A stretch of DNA of 64,000 nt from Rotaria sp. Silwood1 (lineage: Eukaryota; Rotifera; Eurotatoria; Philodinida; Philodinidae). Shown piece after piece: positions 1 to 11,750 of the stretch (positions are counted from its first letter, which is position 1; each line of letters opens with the position of its first letter). A program made the translations under genes and the position numbers. Under the pieces are notes generated by a model. It did no database searches, was not told where the DNA came from, and saw only the letters and a program-made list of their open reading frames with translations. The DNA lies in NCBI GenBank assembly GCA_905250075.1, contig CAJNOP010000384.1:1-64000 (forward strand), read 5' to 3'.

Positions 1-110
1 TTGATCACGATCACGGTTATGATCAAGAATTTGTTTTAGATGAAAATCTCGACCACGATGAAGAATATTGCAAAGTAATAGAAGAGATAAGAAAACTATT
101 AATCGTTTGA
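1..110 (+). CDS. 3' end of an unidentified gene entering from the left edge
   Basis: Reading from base 3, an open frame runs 35 codons to a TGA at 108-110. The peptide is acidic and His/Asp-rich (DHDHGYDQEF near its start), then ends in a charged, helix-like tail (EEIRKLLIV). Base composition is richer in C and G than the following intergenic DNA, which supports coding. The start and most of the protein lie outside the window, so the product cannot be named. It could also be a chance open stretch, since it is short. Confidence 0.4.
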   Translation, partial: DHDHGYDQEFVLDENLDHDEEYCKVIEEIRKLLIV

Positions 111-1089
111 TCAAAACATCTATCCAATAAATTTCATTAGGTACATTCAATACTAATCGAGATCACAAACAATAGTCGATTGTTGTTCTTTATTTATTCT
201 ATTTTAATATTTTGGACATATGAAAGGCTTTAATAAGTGTTCAGTTTAAGAATCTGTACTGCTGATCCAGTACGATTTCATAAAAAAGATATAGAACGAT
301 TAATTGAAGAAAAAAATACATCAATATCCTGCGAGAAACAAAAAGAAACACAGTAGTGTAACACTTCAAACTTGAATTTAAGTGAAATTTCAAGTTTCAA
401 GTTTAACACGTATGGAGTTAAACCTCACATACTTTGACTACCGTGTACATAGAGACGTGCATGGGTCGCGGCTCTTCATGGAGGAACCGCTTTGCAACCC
501 CGCACCGCGACGCTAATATAAAAAGTCAGTTGTCTCATGGCCAAAAAAAGTATCTTTTTCTATTCGTTCATTCTGCTTCATCTTTTACAATTACATGTTC
601 ATTTACATATGTATGAATAAAACATAAGTTAAACTACTTATGTTTTTAATGCGGTGTATTTTAATGGCTTACTGTTTCATATTCGTTCGACACATTCAAA
701 AACGTCTCATTTTCAAAGTAGTTTCTTTTTCCATTTCAATTTTTAATCACTCAATACGTGGTATTAGAACAACACAATATACAACAAAACGCAGCTTGAA
801 AGCTCTACAAATTATATAAGATTGCTTAATGAATATTTTATACTTTGAAAGTATAATTTATAATCGTGATCGAGAAATTTTTAATTATGCAGTACACTAG
901 TGTCGGCGTGTGGTGTGGGTATGAAATTCGATGGTACCTCACATAAATATGGTTTTCAAACATATGCCTTTGCATGTTTGTGCAAGAAATGTATTGGCTG
1001 GAAAAATTTCTTGAATACTATCGTAAGTTTCTCAAAGCCAGAACACCACATGTTTTTTATATTTGGTGTTTTATTTGGTATGCACCTAA
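111..1089. other. intergenic, no gene recognised
   Basis: AT-rich sequence. Short open frames at 434-616 and 900-1094 have no recognisable domain or splice context. The minus strand near 956-1089 may be the most decayed downstream part of the helicase relic described next, but the similarity is too weak to claim. Confidence 0.5.
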
Positions 1090-2090
1090 CATAAATGCTG
1101 TTTATTGTATAGAAATGGTTCAGGAAAACTAGTGTCAATGCAATTATACAGATTACGCGATCAAACACTACGAGATTTATTCAAATGAACGTAAACAACA
1201 CAAAGAAAAATTTACTTATCTTTTGAAAAGAACATGTATAGATTATAAAAACTTTTTTTATTTGTTTTTTTTTTATGGCAAATATCATCTCTTTTCGAAC
1301 TATCGAAAATTTTCTTCGATTATCTGAAAACCTCGATGATTTGTTGTCTATATCTAATACTAATTCTTCTTGTATATTAACTGTTGATAATAAGGAACAA
1401 TTGACTGAGCATTGAACATTAATAAAAAAAAATACTACCTGGTATAATCATTTTACAAACTTCTAGTTCAATGTCTAATCGTACTAAAGTTTTTCCTAAT
1501 GGTGTTAATTCACCATTTTTGTCAACTACTTGCATTTCTAACTTTTGATATTTTTAGTTAAATAAAAATACAAATCTTTCATGTTTAAGAGCAAATCTAG
1601 TTTTAGCAACAGCATCCACTGATACTTGTTGAATAGCTTTACAGAAACACTTTTAGTACCACTTAGTTTTAATAATTTGACTGCTAATGAAAAGTCAAGT
1701 ACAGCTCTACGAAATAATTATCTAAAGCTCATGAGACGCTTTTGAAGATAAAACCAACTACTAGATCTTGTTTGATTGGCACGATCACATTTTTCTATCA
1801 AATTTGTTTTTGATGCCAAAACGTTAGATAATATGTCATATAATTACGTGATGAAAAGAACTTTTTCTTTTATTTTATGGCTACCAATTGCATAGATAAC
1901 ATCATCTATTTTTACATCATATTTAGCTTCATTTTTTACTTGCTAGCTGCTGCATGAACAAATACTGGACGTTGTTCTTCACTCAATAATTGAGAAACTA
2001 ATGAAAGAAATCAAAGTCTAGATAAGTCTTGAAAATATTGAACCTTTCTGGACGGAATGATTTTTAAAAAGTATAATGAACAATATTTCG
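1090..2090 (-). pseudogene. DHX9/maleless-like DExH helicase relic, RecA2 to ratchet/HA2 region
   Basis: In several minus-strand frames the segment follows the human DHX9 order. First comes a piece like the one before motif V (SEEQRPVF against REEQRKVF). Next is IDDVIYAIGSHK against INDVVYVIDSCK, then NYMTYY and ASKTNL against NNMTNYATVWASKTNL. Then come FSLAVKLLKL, QQVSVDAV and GELTPLGKTL against IALSIKLLRL, EPPPLDAV and DELTPLGRIL, and finally RFSDN and SFPEPFL. Stops and frame changes occur throughout and the arginine finger region (GRAGR) is degraded, so it is not functional. It is a host-gene relic and not a mobile element. The 5' part of the same gene appears at 4600-4745. The family call rests on my memory of DHX9, not on a search. 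Confidence 0.72.
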
Positions 2091-4017
2091 AAAAACCAAC
2101 TGATTAAATCTTTCGTTCAATTTTTACAAGAAAGGTACCAGCAACAAGAAGGCACATCTAGATATACATCATTACAATGAGCGATAGTCTAACAGATATA
2201 CTACTATTTTAAATTTCCGATGCATATTATGTTTCTCTGTTTTGAGAAAAAGGTTAGGACGTTTATATGCGTCTCTTGTTCCAGAACAGTTAAAGAAATT
2301 TTAATGTTCAATGAAACTAAATAGTACAGTTCCATAATCATCTAAACTACAGATATATTATTATCCATGTGAAAATTTTTTCCATTATAAGTTATTTATA
2401 AGTAGCTTAGAATAGATTATACTTTCACTTAAGAAGCGCTTTCAAGTGCCCGTTTTAAGGCACTTGAAAGTATTTCCAACATGTCTCAGTCCTTATCAGC
2501 GATAAAAATAGTAGTGAAAGCTCTTCCTAATGGCTCGTAACAACTGAAAAAGTTAACTTCTAATTCTTTAAACACTACTTAGAACACACCTATTCGACAG
2601 CAGCTGATAAGCACTTAAATGTAATCAAACCTAGCGCTTTACAGCTGCTTAAGTTTCATGCAACTGAAAGATACTTGATAATTTTGTTGTATTTAGGGAG
2701 TGATTAGCTTCTGTCGAATATATGAGTTTTAAGTAGCTTATAAGGGCTTAGAATTTGACTTTTCCAGCTGCCAAAGGTCACTTGGAAGAACTTTGCCTAT
2801 TATTTTAATTGATGATAAAAGGCTTCAATATGTTCGATATACTATCAAATGCTTTCAAATGTGCGCTCAGAAGCGGTTTTTACCGAAAATATAGGCTCTT
2901 TTAGCTATGTTAAGTTAGCTTTTTTTTGCCTAAATTTTCACATTGGTAATACCTGAAAAAATCAATTACTTTTATTGAGTTTATTTTTCTTACTTTAATT
3001 AATTCATTGTTGATTCTATATGAGAAGAACATTGCTTATTAACAACTAAATTGTAGATAACATATCTTTAAAACACATTCAGAATTTGCTTTCGTACATG
3101 GTATATTCTTTGGTTTTCATCGAAAAAACAACTACCAGTCGTTTATAATGGCAAAATACAGTAAAGCATGATATTTTGGAAATATTAAAATGTGTCTCGA
3201 TCAATCATACATTAGAAAAACTGTTGTATAGAAATCGATATTAGTCTTTTTCTATTCAGTTTTATTTTTTTAAACTTCTAAATGTATATAAACTATTTAC
3301 ACAGGTTAACAGAATCAAACAGAGTATGCAGAATATATTCAGCACATCAAATAATTGTGTGATATCATAAAACAATTAAGAAACTGAAAAAGTCAAAACT
3401 CGAGAATAGTGTGAACTTGAAATACAATGGTCTCTTATTTCTTTTTATGTACAGCTTTTGAAAATATATCAATAAATGGTGCGACGTCTTTTTGATGAAG
3501 ATTTACGAAGTACTACATTTCCAATCTGTAGACATGTGGTTGTACTCAATCTAACTGATATGCAAAGAGTTATGAAGTCTTTTTATAGTAATCATTATTC
3601 AATTGTTTTGTCTTATCATAAAATACGAGTGTTATCACTATAGGTCTTTCAAACTTTATTCAATTGGCTCAAAATGCAATTACAGATAGGCGAAAAATGT
3701 TTTCTACAGATGTATTCATTCACTTTCGTTTATACACTTTTATTACGAAAATTTAAACTTTTTTTAACAACATGAGCTGATTGAAAAAACGCTAAGAATT
3801 CGAGTTAACTGTCCAAAAATAAGTTTTCATCTTACTCAAGAAAATTCATGATAAAGCTCAACGAAAATTGTAATTTTGTTCGCATGAAGTATTAGAAATA
3901 ATGAATAAAGAGCAAAGCAATATTTGAGAAAACGTGAAAACTTCAATGTTATCTACAAATAAGTGTAAACATGGATTTTTATAAATATAATTTACCTATT
4001 CCCTACCAAACAATGTC
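2091..4017. other. intergenic or degraded intronic DNA between two helicase relics
   Basis: No gene is visible. By position this should hold the DHX9 stretch between the RecA1/RecA2 junction and the motif V area, but I cannot align it. It contains one perfect 12-bp hairpin (2439-2470) and otherwise AT-rich unique sequence. Confidence 0.45.
2439..2470. repeat. perfect 12-bp inverted repeat, 8-nt loop
   Basis: CTTTCAAGTGCC at 2439-2450 is followed by an 8-base loop and its exact reverse complement at 2459-2470. No T-run or gene end lies next to it, so there is no reason to call it a terminator. It could be a chance palindrome or the end of a small element. Confidence 0.6.
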
Positions 4018-4468
4018 TAATTAATGTCAAATCAATTACTGATTCAATTGTTTTATTTTAAACTGTTATAGTTCAAAATTTTAATCAAGTAGAAGTACTT
4101 GATTCGAGAGTTAAACGCGAATGTAATTATTAATAAAACAATTAGGACAACTAAATCATAATTCTACATGATCAATATGACTATTAATATTAATAACATA
4201 AATAATGGTTTATTTTATCCAAATGAATCACGCTCTCAATATTAGTCATATCATTTGTTTTGACGATGATCGAAAGAAAAAAAGACCGAAAATATAAACA
4301 ATTCGTATGAAAAAAATGTAATGAACAAAACAAAAACATTAACAAGAATAAGAAAAAGATATCATTTTTTATTGGTAATAACATCATGTACTTCTACTTG
4401 ATTAAAATTTTGAAGTATAAAAGTTTAAAATAAAACAATTGAATCAATATTTGATTTGATATTAATTA
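4018..4468. mobile_element. MITE-like element with inverted repeats of about 85 bp
   Basis: The first 88 bp (4018-4105) match the reverse complement of the last 85 bp (4384-4468) with few differences. Both arms begin TAATTAATRTCAAATCAA and continue through a shared block ending AATCAAGTAGAAGTAC. The ends start and finish with TA, compatible with a TA target duplication of mariner type, but the flanks do not prove it. The roughly 280-bp centre has no credible coding. It lies between the two pieces of the degraded helicase gene. Confidence 0.7.
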
Positions 4469-4599
4469 CGCATCGCTGCACAGTAAATAAATAAATTATA
4501 TTCAATGTTATCTGCTTGCGAATGTTTATATACCTGATGATAAAATATTATCATCATGTAGTAGTTATCGAATTTTATTATTTTGGTTTTCGAAGTGTT

Positions 4600-4745
4600 G
4601 ATATGAAATTGATATGTTGAAAAGTAGATAATTGAATACATATCTCCAAGAAAATATTCTCTAGCTTTAATTGTTCTTCCTTTGACTTTTATTATTACAT
4701 AATCAAAAAAATACTGATGGAATAATGTTACATCCATAACGGTCG
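4600..4745 (-). pseudogene. DHX9-like helicase relic, RecA1/RecA2 junction
   Basis: The minus-strand frame starting near 4737 reads MDVTLFHQYFF, then VIIKVKGRT, then AREYFLGDMYSIIYF. Human DHX9 has IDTSMFCEYFF, PIIEVYGRT and QEYFLEDCIQMTHF in the same order, directly after motif III. This piece is upstream of the relic at 1090-2090 on the same strand and in the right gene order, so both probably come from one dead gene. The ATPase motifs I and II expected further upstream (above 4745) were not found. Confidence 0.66.
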
Positions 4746-4760
4746 AATCACATGTAATAA

Positions 4761-7753
4761 CAGATAAACTTCAAGTATATTATGAAGCAAGTAATTGTCG
4801 TCAAAAACCTGAATTCATCATTCGATCGAGCTTGCCGAGTTATATCCGGCTCAGAATATTGTTGAAATGGATCAGTAAATGGAATGAATCATTTTGCAAA
4901 AAAAACTTGAAATGACTGCTAATTTTCCTTATATGATTGTGAAGTTCCAATAGTTTGCCGATTCTGTGTGATGATTAAAAAAAAATCAAAAGAAGACAGA
5001 TTATACTGCACATTTTTTTTCACTTAGCAATCGCTGTCTTTTTTCGTTCTTCAAATTGTTCGATTGATAAATGAAAGAACAAGCACGACAAAGACAATAC
5101 TTTTATGAAAAAACCACGTGTCTCAATAATGTATGATCATAAGTTATTTAACGTTAACGAATGAATGCACATAAGGCAAACTTATTTAGTGATGTATATA
5201 TATATACCACGTGATGCTTATATCTTTTATATACAACAAACGTCGATATATTAAAGTGTTGTTTTTGTCGTAAACACACCGGCCATATTTCGTAAGAATA
5301 CAGTGCGTAAAGGTCAGTCTTTTGAAATTGTATTCTCTTTAGAAGAACTTTTTCATCCTCAATATCGAGCTAATTTTTCTTTCTTAAAGAAGTGTTGCTA
5401 GGCTTCTGTAGTGTTTTTTTGCATCATAATAATTGTTTTTCTGTTGACAAAAATATTTCGAAGTTCTGTACGAAACAAATAGGAAAAATAAAGAGAGCAT
5501 AAGCAGATTTTGAAGGGATTTTTTGTAAATTTCACTTTACTTGTATTTTTATAACAAGAATAAGTGTGTGCCTTTTCCAACTTGAGAGATATGCATTACC
5601 GTAAAGCCACTTTTCTTACGAAACGTCTGCAATGAGATTTGTCAATGCATTTTGTAAGTTGAAACATAGAAAAAAACCGTTCTGAATTGTATTGTTTTAT
5701 CATTCAAAAAGATTTGACATCGCTAAAAATTAGATATGATGCTGAACAGAAAACAAGTACTTCAGAAAATTTTTGTGAAAAGGGGTTCTATTCACCTGGG
5801 TTCTGGCGAGAATATGCTTAAAGTGTTGTTTAAGAACGAATAGTTTTAATTATATAACAGCTGTCTTTATGATATCAACAAAATGGGAGCCGGTAAGTCT
5901 TGGAAAAATTGTATTACTTCTAATGTACCTGTGTCGAACCCCCCATGATAAAAGTAAATATCATAAGAGTTCTTCCGAAAAAGAAAATAAGCACAGAGAA
6001 CTGAAAAAAGTAAGATTTTGTTGAAATTCTTCTAGCTGTGAAATATTGCTGCGCATTTCCCCGACACGGCGAACGATCATGAGTGTGAAGCAATTTTATT
6101 TTCCTGTCGTTCCATAGCATACTAACAGTACTAGAAAATAATGATGTTTGGGCATAAATGATCCCCTAGCATTTTGCTTGATATCGCTTTGAGTTTTCAT
6201 AGTGTCAAACAATATGGACAAACTAAGCAAAATATTTTCGTTGAGCTTTGATAACTGTACTCTGTGAATGCGCATCAAAACTCTTCGATCAAAAGCCTAC
6301 AAGATTAAATAACTGTCTTCATGAATTTTCGGAAATATCCTTGTTTTTCACCATATTTTCCTATTTTGTAGAAAAATACGTGCAACTTGTCGTTGCACTT
6401 TTTCTTGGAAGAAAGTTTTGGTTTGCACAAATGCTAATAAACGATATTATGCAAGGCTAGCCGAGATCTGAAGTAGTACTACTTCAAATAGTTTGTTTGA
6501 AGGCTAGTTAGATGAAGTGCGGCAGGCAAGGACTAGTTCTTTGAAAAATAAATGTTCTATGTAGAATCTTTTACATGCTGCTTCAGTATCAGCAAAAAAC
6601 GCGAGTCAGTATCAACGGAAACACTTTGAAATTATTATTGACAGACTCTCGTAGTATTATTATGGTAACTTTTTCTTGTTCTCTTAGCGCTGACTCTTTC
6701 TGCGGGGCGTTGTAAAGAATGCAATACTGATTTGTTTCAAAGAGAACTGTTTCGAGATAACAAAAAAATGAGAGGAATATTGGTGGGCATCACATGTGAG
6801 TTATAAAGAGTTCCAGCGTAAGAAAATATATAAACGGATAGAATAAAGAAAAAATGCCCTGCTTGAGATTCAAACTGTATGATGATTATCGACACAAGCA
6901 ATATGAAGGAAATAACGATGACTCATTTGTTCTGACTCACCTATTAATTTGAGAATGTTTTGAAAAAAAAACAAATAGGTGAAGCAATATTCAGAACGGG
7001 TGTTATCCTTAAAGTGGCTTAACTTCGAGGATTGCCGTACGCATTGTTCTGTCATAACGAGCAACTACAAGCATTCAGTAATTTTATTTTTGTGTCACTT
7101 GAAAACAGTCTATTCAGTCGAAGAAACAATATGAGAATGTGATCACAAGAACATGGTACACTCCATTTCAATATTTTTGGTTATTACATTTTTCCTCGCC
7201 AAACCAAATAATTATTGTCATTTATGTTTCCAGTGCACAAAAAAACTTTGACTACTACATTGTTTCATCTATCATATAATATGTTAACATTTTTTGAGAA
7301 TGACGAGAGACGTAAAACCTATTTTTACGTAAATCAACTAATAACATAATAAGATGCTTCAATGCACAGAACTGTTGAAGATCAATTTTTCGATTCTAAT
7401 TATGTTAATGATAGAATGTCTCGCTCATTGTCAACAATAACAAAAAAGGTTTTATGAGTTACAGAAATAATTGAACATGCCAATCCAATATACATTTGAA
7501 ACAATGAATGTTTTCTTATTTGGACAGTATCATGAAGAGAGACCGCCATATTTAGTTGAATTAGGCAAGAGATTATATTCAATACCTTCAACTTTAAGAT
7601 GTGTTCACCGGCAGTTTAGTGTTATTAGTTTACTATTGAAAAACAATAAGCTTCGTGAAATAAAAAACTAGTTGAATATATTTTGCTGATCTGTTCTACA
7701 CGGAAAGAATTGACGGACAATTCTAATCTTTTCTAAATACAATCTTTATTGTT
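4761..7753. other. intergenic desert
   Basis: Only short open frames without recognisable motifs (for example minus 5398-5580, 5920-6278 and 6870-7064). A TA-rich stretch with a CACGTG-type motif occurs near 5200-5220. The missing N-terminal half of the helicase gene should lie here if it was ever present, but no Walker A or DEIH-like motif is visible. Confidence 0.45.
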
Positions 7754-8480
7754 TTAATTCGCTGATGATTGCTTTTCATCATTGAAATGAGTTAATTTTA
7801 CTGAATTCGACAGCACATGAACGGTATGCTTCTTAAACATTTCTTTCGCAATGTTAAAATCATCTATATTCACAAGAGCGAGTTTGTACTCTAGTAATGT
7901 ACTCCTACTGCAACTCTGGTTGACATTCTTTACTACACTTAACTCTTTTAAGTCAAGGTTATTTGCTTTTTTTCTCACTCCACATCCACTACTCAAACCC
8001 ATGATGCATGATGCCATATCTGGAGATTTCTTACGTTTTTTGTCTGGTTTTTTAATTGGGATCGACGATTGTAAATGAGCTAGTTACAATACAGTTAACG
8101 TCTTGCTCGGAGATGATCTGAAGTGCTGCCATTAACACTCTAACGATCTCGTTGTTCTTTGACATTTACTGCCACTTAAGGTATTCACGATGAATAAACT
8201 GAATAGTATCATGTGTGTAGTTTGTGCTGTTTAAGATTATTTCAGCATGCCGAATGAAAAGTTTTTTCCTTGTTCTTTTCATCATATGTCGACATTTTCT
8301 AAGTAGATCAAGAACTGCTAAGAACCGTGCTGTTTCAAGAATTAGGGCTCGAAGGTGACATCATGTAAATTGGAAACATAACTTGTTGTTAGAAGCTTGA
8401 GCTTCTGTATAGTTGTACGACTGATGAGTCTGATTCATAAAAGCCATTACGTGGTTGGAAATTTCCAAAGTCTATGAGCA
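7754..8480 (-). pseudogene. broken gene of unknown family
   Basis: On the minus strand, three or more protein-like segments follow each other. The first contains LEISNHVMAFMNQTH, the second FLAVLDLLRKCRHMMKR then IQFIHREYLKW, the third MSKNNEIVRVLMAALQII. The last and longest starts with a Lys/Arg-rich stretch (KKPDKKRKKSPDM), continues through MASCIMGLSSG and ends at a stop at 7754. Composition is balanced and unlike the surrounding AT-rich DNA, which argues for former coding. About three breaks separate the segments, so it looks dead. I do not recognise the family. The last segment could still be a small exon of a live gene. Confidence 0.45.
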
Positions 8481-10231
8481 ATATACCTGTCTTACATTTT
8501 TCATGTTCTGGTGAACATATTGATCATGATGAATGATTATATAGTGGAAAATTTCTTACTTGCCAGAATTGCATAAATGTCTCGTTTTCTTGGTAGAATG
8601 TAAGGAAAACTTAACTCTTTCTTAGCTTTTTTACGTAAAACCTGCATCTAGCATGGATCGGTACAATTTGAATAGCTTTATGATGTTGATATTACTGAAA
8701 ATGCTGCGAACATGATACATAGTTCTTATATATTACAATGTTCAGGAAATCAAAAGGCTATCTTGAATTAATATTTTAAAACAAAACAAGTAACATTCAT
8801 CGAATGTCAATTCACTTGTCTGTTGACAGAAAGATGTTAGGATTTCATGTTATTGGAGAGATTTTTAGAATATCATCAACAGAGGATTCATTTCATCTGT
8901 TAATCTCCTATAGATATGAGGATGTCATTGAGAAATATATGACAAGTTTTATTCTCATCTCTACTAATCTGCATGAAATATTGTCAAAAAAAGATTGTTC
9001 CGTTTCATGTTGGAAACAGTGTCACAACTTGTGAACTGAACGAAAAGACAATATTGCAATAAAGAACCTAAATCATTTATCAGTTCGAGATTCATATATG
9101 AAAACGTGGAGACCAATAGATGAGTGAATATCTTTACTTAAAATCTATAAATGAAAAACTCTACAGCAAAATAAAAGACTAAAAAAAAAACAGAGGACTT
9201 TAGTGCTTGCATTTTATATTCCTTTGTCGATATATCTGGCACAGTCAAACTTTTGACAATGGCAAACAATCTCGACAAATCGGCTTTTTTCTGACAGATG
9301 ATTCACTCCTGCTAGATACTATCCATTTTATGTCCAGAAGTCTCCATTTGATTAGGATTGACTCAGAAAATTTCCATTTTATTTTTAAAAGTTGGCATAT
9401 TCGTCTTGAATTAAAGTACTCTTGAAACAAGATGCCTAAGAAGATGGGATAACCACTCGATAATGACATGGATTAATTTTCAATCTATCAGAAGTTTCTC
9501 AAATTTGTAGTGAGTGTTATTCGAGGAATTGAAATGTACGAGCGATAAATTGGTATAGATTTTAGTCCGTATTAATACATAATTCCAGAAACAGGATTCA
9601 AAAATATTTTTAGCTCAATCTGATGCAATAATTGAACATAGAATCAGTTAGCTTGGCCACAAAGAACATTTGAGACTTTCTAATCTAGGAAATCTTGGAA
9701 ATTATTTGACAGAATTTCATTGAGAGTATATTTTTCTTTAAAAAAATAGAATTAGTCATCGAAAAAAAAATTATTTTGTTTGAGTAAGAAGAAAGAAACA
9801 TAGACATTCATCGATAGATCTGAGTAAGGTACAAACAACAACGATATCAGTTTTTTCTGTTACATCTCTAATTGTGCTTACATTTTTATTTGCACTAAAA
9901 ATAGAAGACATTGTAGGTTTTTTTCTATTTTTTCATTTTTAGTGCATTGAAAAAATGATTGTCATGACTAAGTATATTCTCATGTGTATTTTGCTCATTC
10001 TTGTTTTCTCATGCCTCGTTGACGAGTGCTACAGAGTGCTTTTACTCAGCAGATCATATTCTTATGAAATGCTGATTGTAATTTACTAGTTCTAGTCTTG
10101 TTTATTCGCTCTAACAATCTGATATATCTAGGAAGTTCTTTTGCAAGAAATACTTCTTGCCGATGCACTAAAACAAAAATTTTTATTGACTATTTATTTC
10201 TATATTTTCATAGATTTTTCTTATTTTTTAG
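8481..10231. other. intergenic and 5' region of the ADP-ribosyltransferase gene
   Basis: Open frames at 8804-9034 (+) and 9245-9469 (-) show no domain. A polypyrimidine tract and AG end immediately before the ATG at 10232, so an intron may end there and a non-coding or short coding first exon may lie in this stretch. Confidence 0.4.
9955..10089 (+). CDS. possible 44-residue secreted peptide or signal-peptide exon
   Basis: ATG at 9955 opens a frame that starts MIVMTKYILMCILLILVFSC and continues LVDECYRVLL to a TAG at 10087-10089. The first 20 residues look like a signal peptide. It sits 140 bp upstream of the ADP-ribosyltransferase start and could in principle be a leader exon for it, but no convincing donor fits the next exon frame, and bdelloid relatives of this enzyme are normally not secreted. 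It is weakly supported and may be chance. Confidence 0.2.
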   Translation: MIVMTKYILMCILLILVFSCLVDECYRVLLLSRSYSYEMLIVIY

Positions 10232-11269
10232 ATGTCAAACGATCTTTTCGATATCATGAGTTCATTCGATGATTCATCAACATACCTTTCTCTCAGTAAC
10301 ATTAGTAGAGATATTGAAATAGTGGTTCGACGAAGAAACTATCGCCTAATAATCTCGAATTCTGAAAATTCAAAAACACTTGATCCAATCGTCGGTTATG
10401 CTCAAGAGCCGCTTCTTCCACTTGCTGACGCATGCATACCTTTGATCCCTATAGTCTCGGATATATTAGATTATATTTCTGTTGCTTTGGAGCGCACTCC
10501 AATTAATCCGTCCGATGGTCTAACTCGTGACGAATCAGCTTCGATTTGTCTGTACACAATGGAGTGGAATGATGGACATAGAAGCCTCTATACCGTTCTT
10601 AATGAAACACTCAAAAATTCTGATCGCGAACACTTACGACCTTGGTTGAAATACTTAAAGCTTTTTCTCACTGCCGTGGTCAAAATACAGTGCGTACCTC
10701 CAAAGACGGTTTGGCGTGGGATACGAAAAGATCTTAGCCGTGAATTTCTGCAGGGAACTCAGTTAATTTGGTGGGGTTTCTCATCTTGCACATCAAAGCT
10801 TCCTATATTAGAAAGTGATGTCTACTTGGGTCAGGACGGAACGAGAACTCTCTTCTCCATCGAAATCTTGAACGGTAGAAATGTTCGAGACCATTCATAT
10901 TTTGTCAACGAGGACGAGATTTTATTACTACCAGGAACATACATGGAAGTAGAAACACAATTCAATCCGGCGCCTGGTCTCCACATTATCCATTTGAAAC
11001 AGATGATACCAGACAATATATTACTTGAACCTCCATTTGAAGGTATGTAAGATAGCGAAAGGATACGAAACATTAGAATGTTTGTCATAAAAACTATACT
11101 CTGATGGTATTGATGGACTTGAACACGAATAGCTGTTGACTTCATTGAAGAGTTATCATTAGCTCTGCAACGTAGCGAACAGCTATTTATGAGACTTGTA
11201 GACGACTTAGATGCCATATCTTTGTGTTTATATCAAAGGCTTTCTAGTGTATTATTATCATGTACCTAG
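10232..11269 (+). CDS. NAD(P)(+)--arginine ADP-ribosyltransferase-like protein (R-S-E class), two exons
   Basis: Predicted mono-ADP-ribosyltransferase that would transfer ADP-ribose from NAD+ to protein side chains, usually arginine. The R-S-E triad is visible: Arg162 in TVWRGIRKDL, Ser184-Ser185 in WWGFSSCTS, and the ExE motif Glu227-Asp-Glu229 in FVNEDEILLLPGTYMEV. The segment DGLTRDESASICLYTMEW (about 95-112) is the usual conserved block of bdelloid members. The apparent stop at 11048-11050 lies inside a good splice donor (G|GTATGT at 11042-11043). Splicing to the acceptor AG at 11131-11132 gives a 90-bp intron and keeps frame, adding 45 residues (AVDFIEELSLALQRSEQLFM..., an amphipathic helix) to a TAG at 11267-11269, for 315 residues in all. 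The start follows a polypyrimidine-AG, so an upstream exon is possible. No signal peptide is seen, so it is probably cytosolic. The catalytic core looks intact. Confidence 0.85.
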
Positions 11270-11750
11270 ATTCTATGCGAAATGTGCGAAAGCTGTTTTC
11301 TTTAGAAACACTACTTTAACCCTGATCCATCAATCTATAATATGTTCAAATCGCATGAGTCTCTCTCAATTGTATCCGAAGTACAATGATTACATTTTTG
11401 CGCTTCAATTTATTGTCACACTGAAGAACAACGGTGTGTACTATACATGCGAATTGTTTTCGTCTACTCAGTATCTGTCTAGGAAAGAAGCAAGATATAT
11501 TTTCGAAGCACTTTTCCGTCTGGGGCCCGTAAGAAGTCTACATTGACGGATTAGGGTTAACATGTGATTATCCTAACCAGGCATTCTCTACATGCCTTCG
11601 CCATAGTATGCATGTAAGTGCTCTATAAAGATAAGTAATATACATGAGATATGTATGGATTCCTCTTTGAAGTTCAAGAAGCAGAAAGTCATCCGTCGGA
11701 TTGATATTTCGATTAACCAGTGAACAGCTTTGAATTAATAAAACACCCAC
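11270..11750. other. intergenic, no gene
   Basis: An open frame spanning 11211-11546 (+) starts inside the last exon of the enzyme gene in another frame and shows no domain. I see no further exon of that gene. Confidence 0.4.

Noticed and set aside
10831-11217. 128-residue minus-strand frame
   Set aside because: Antisense shadow of the ADP-ribosyltransferase gene.
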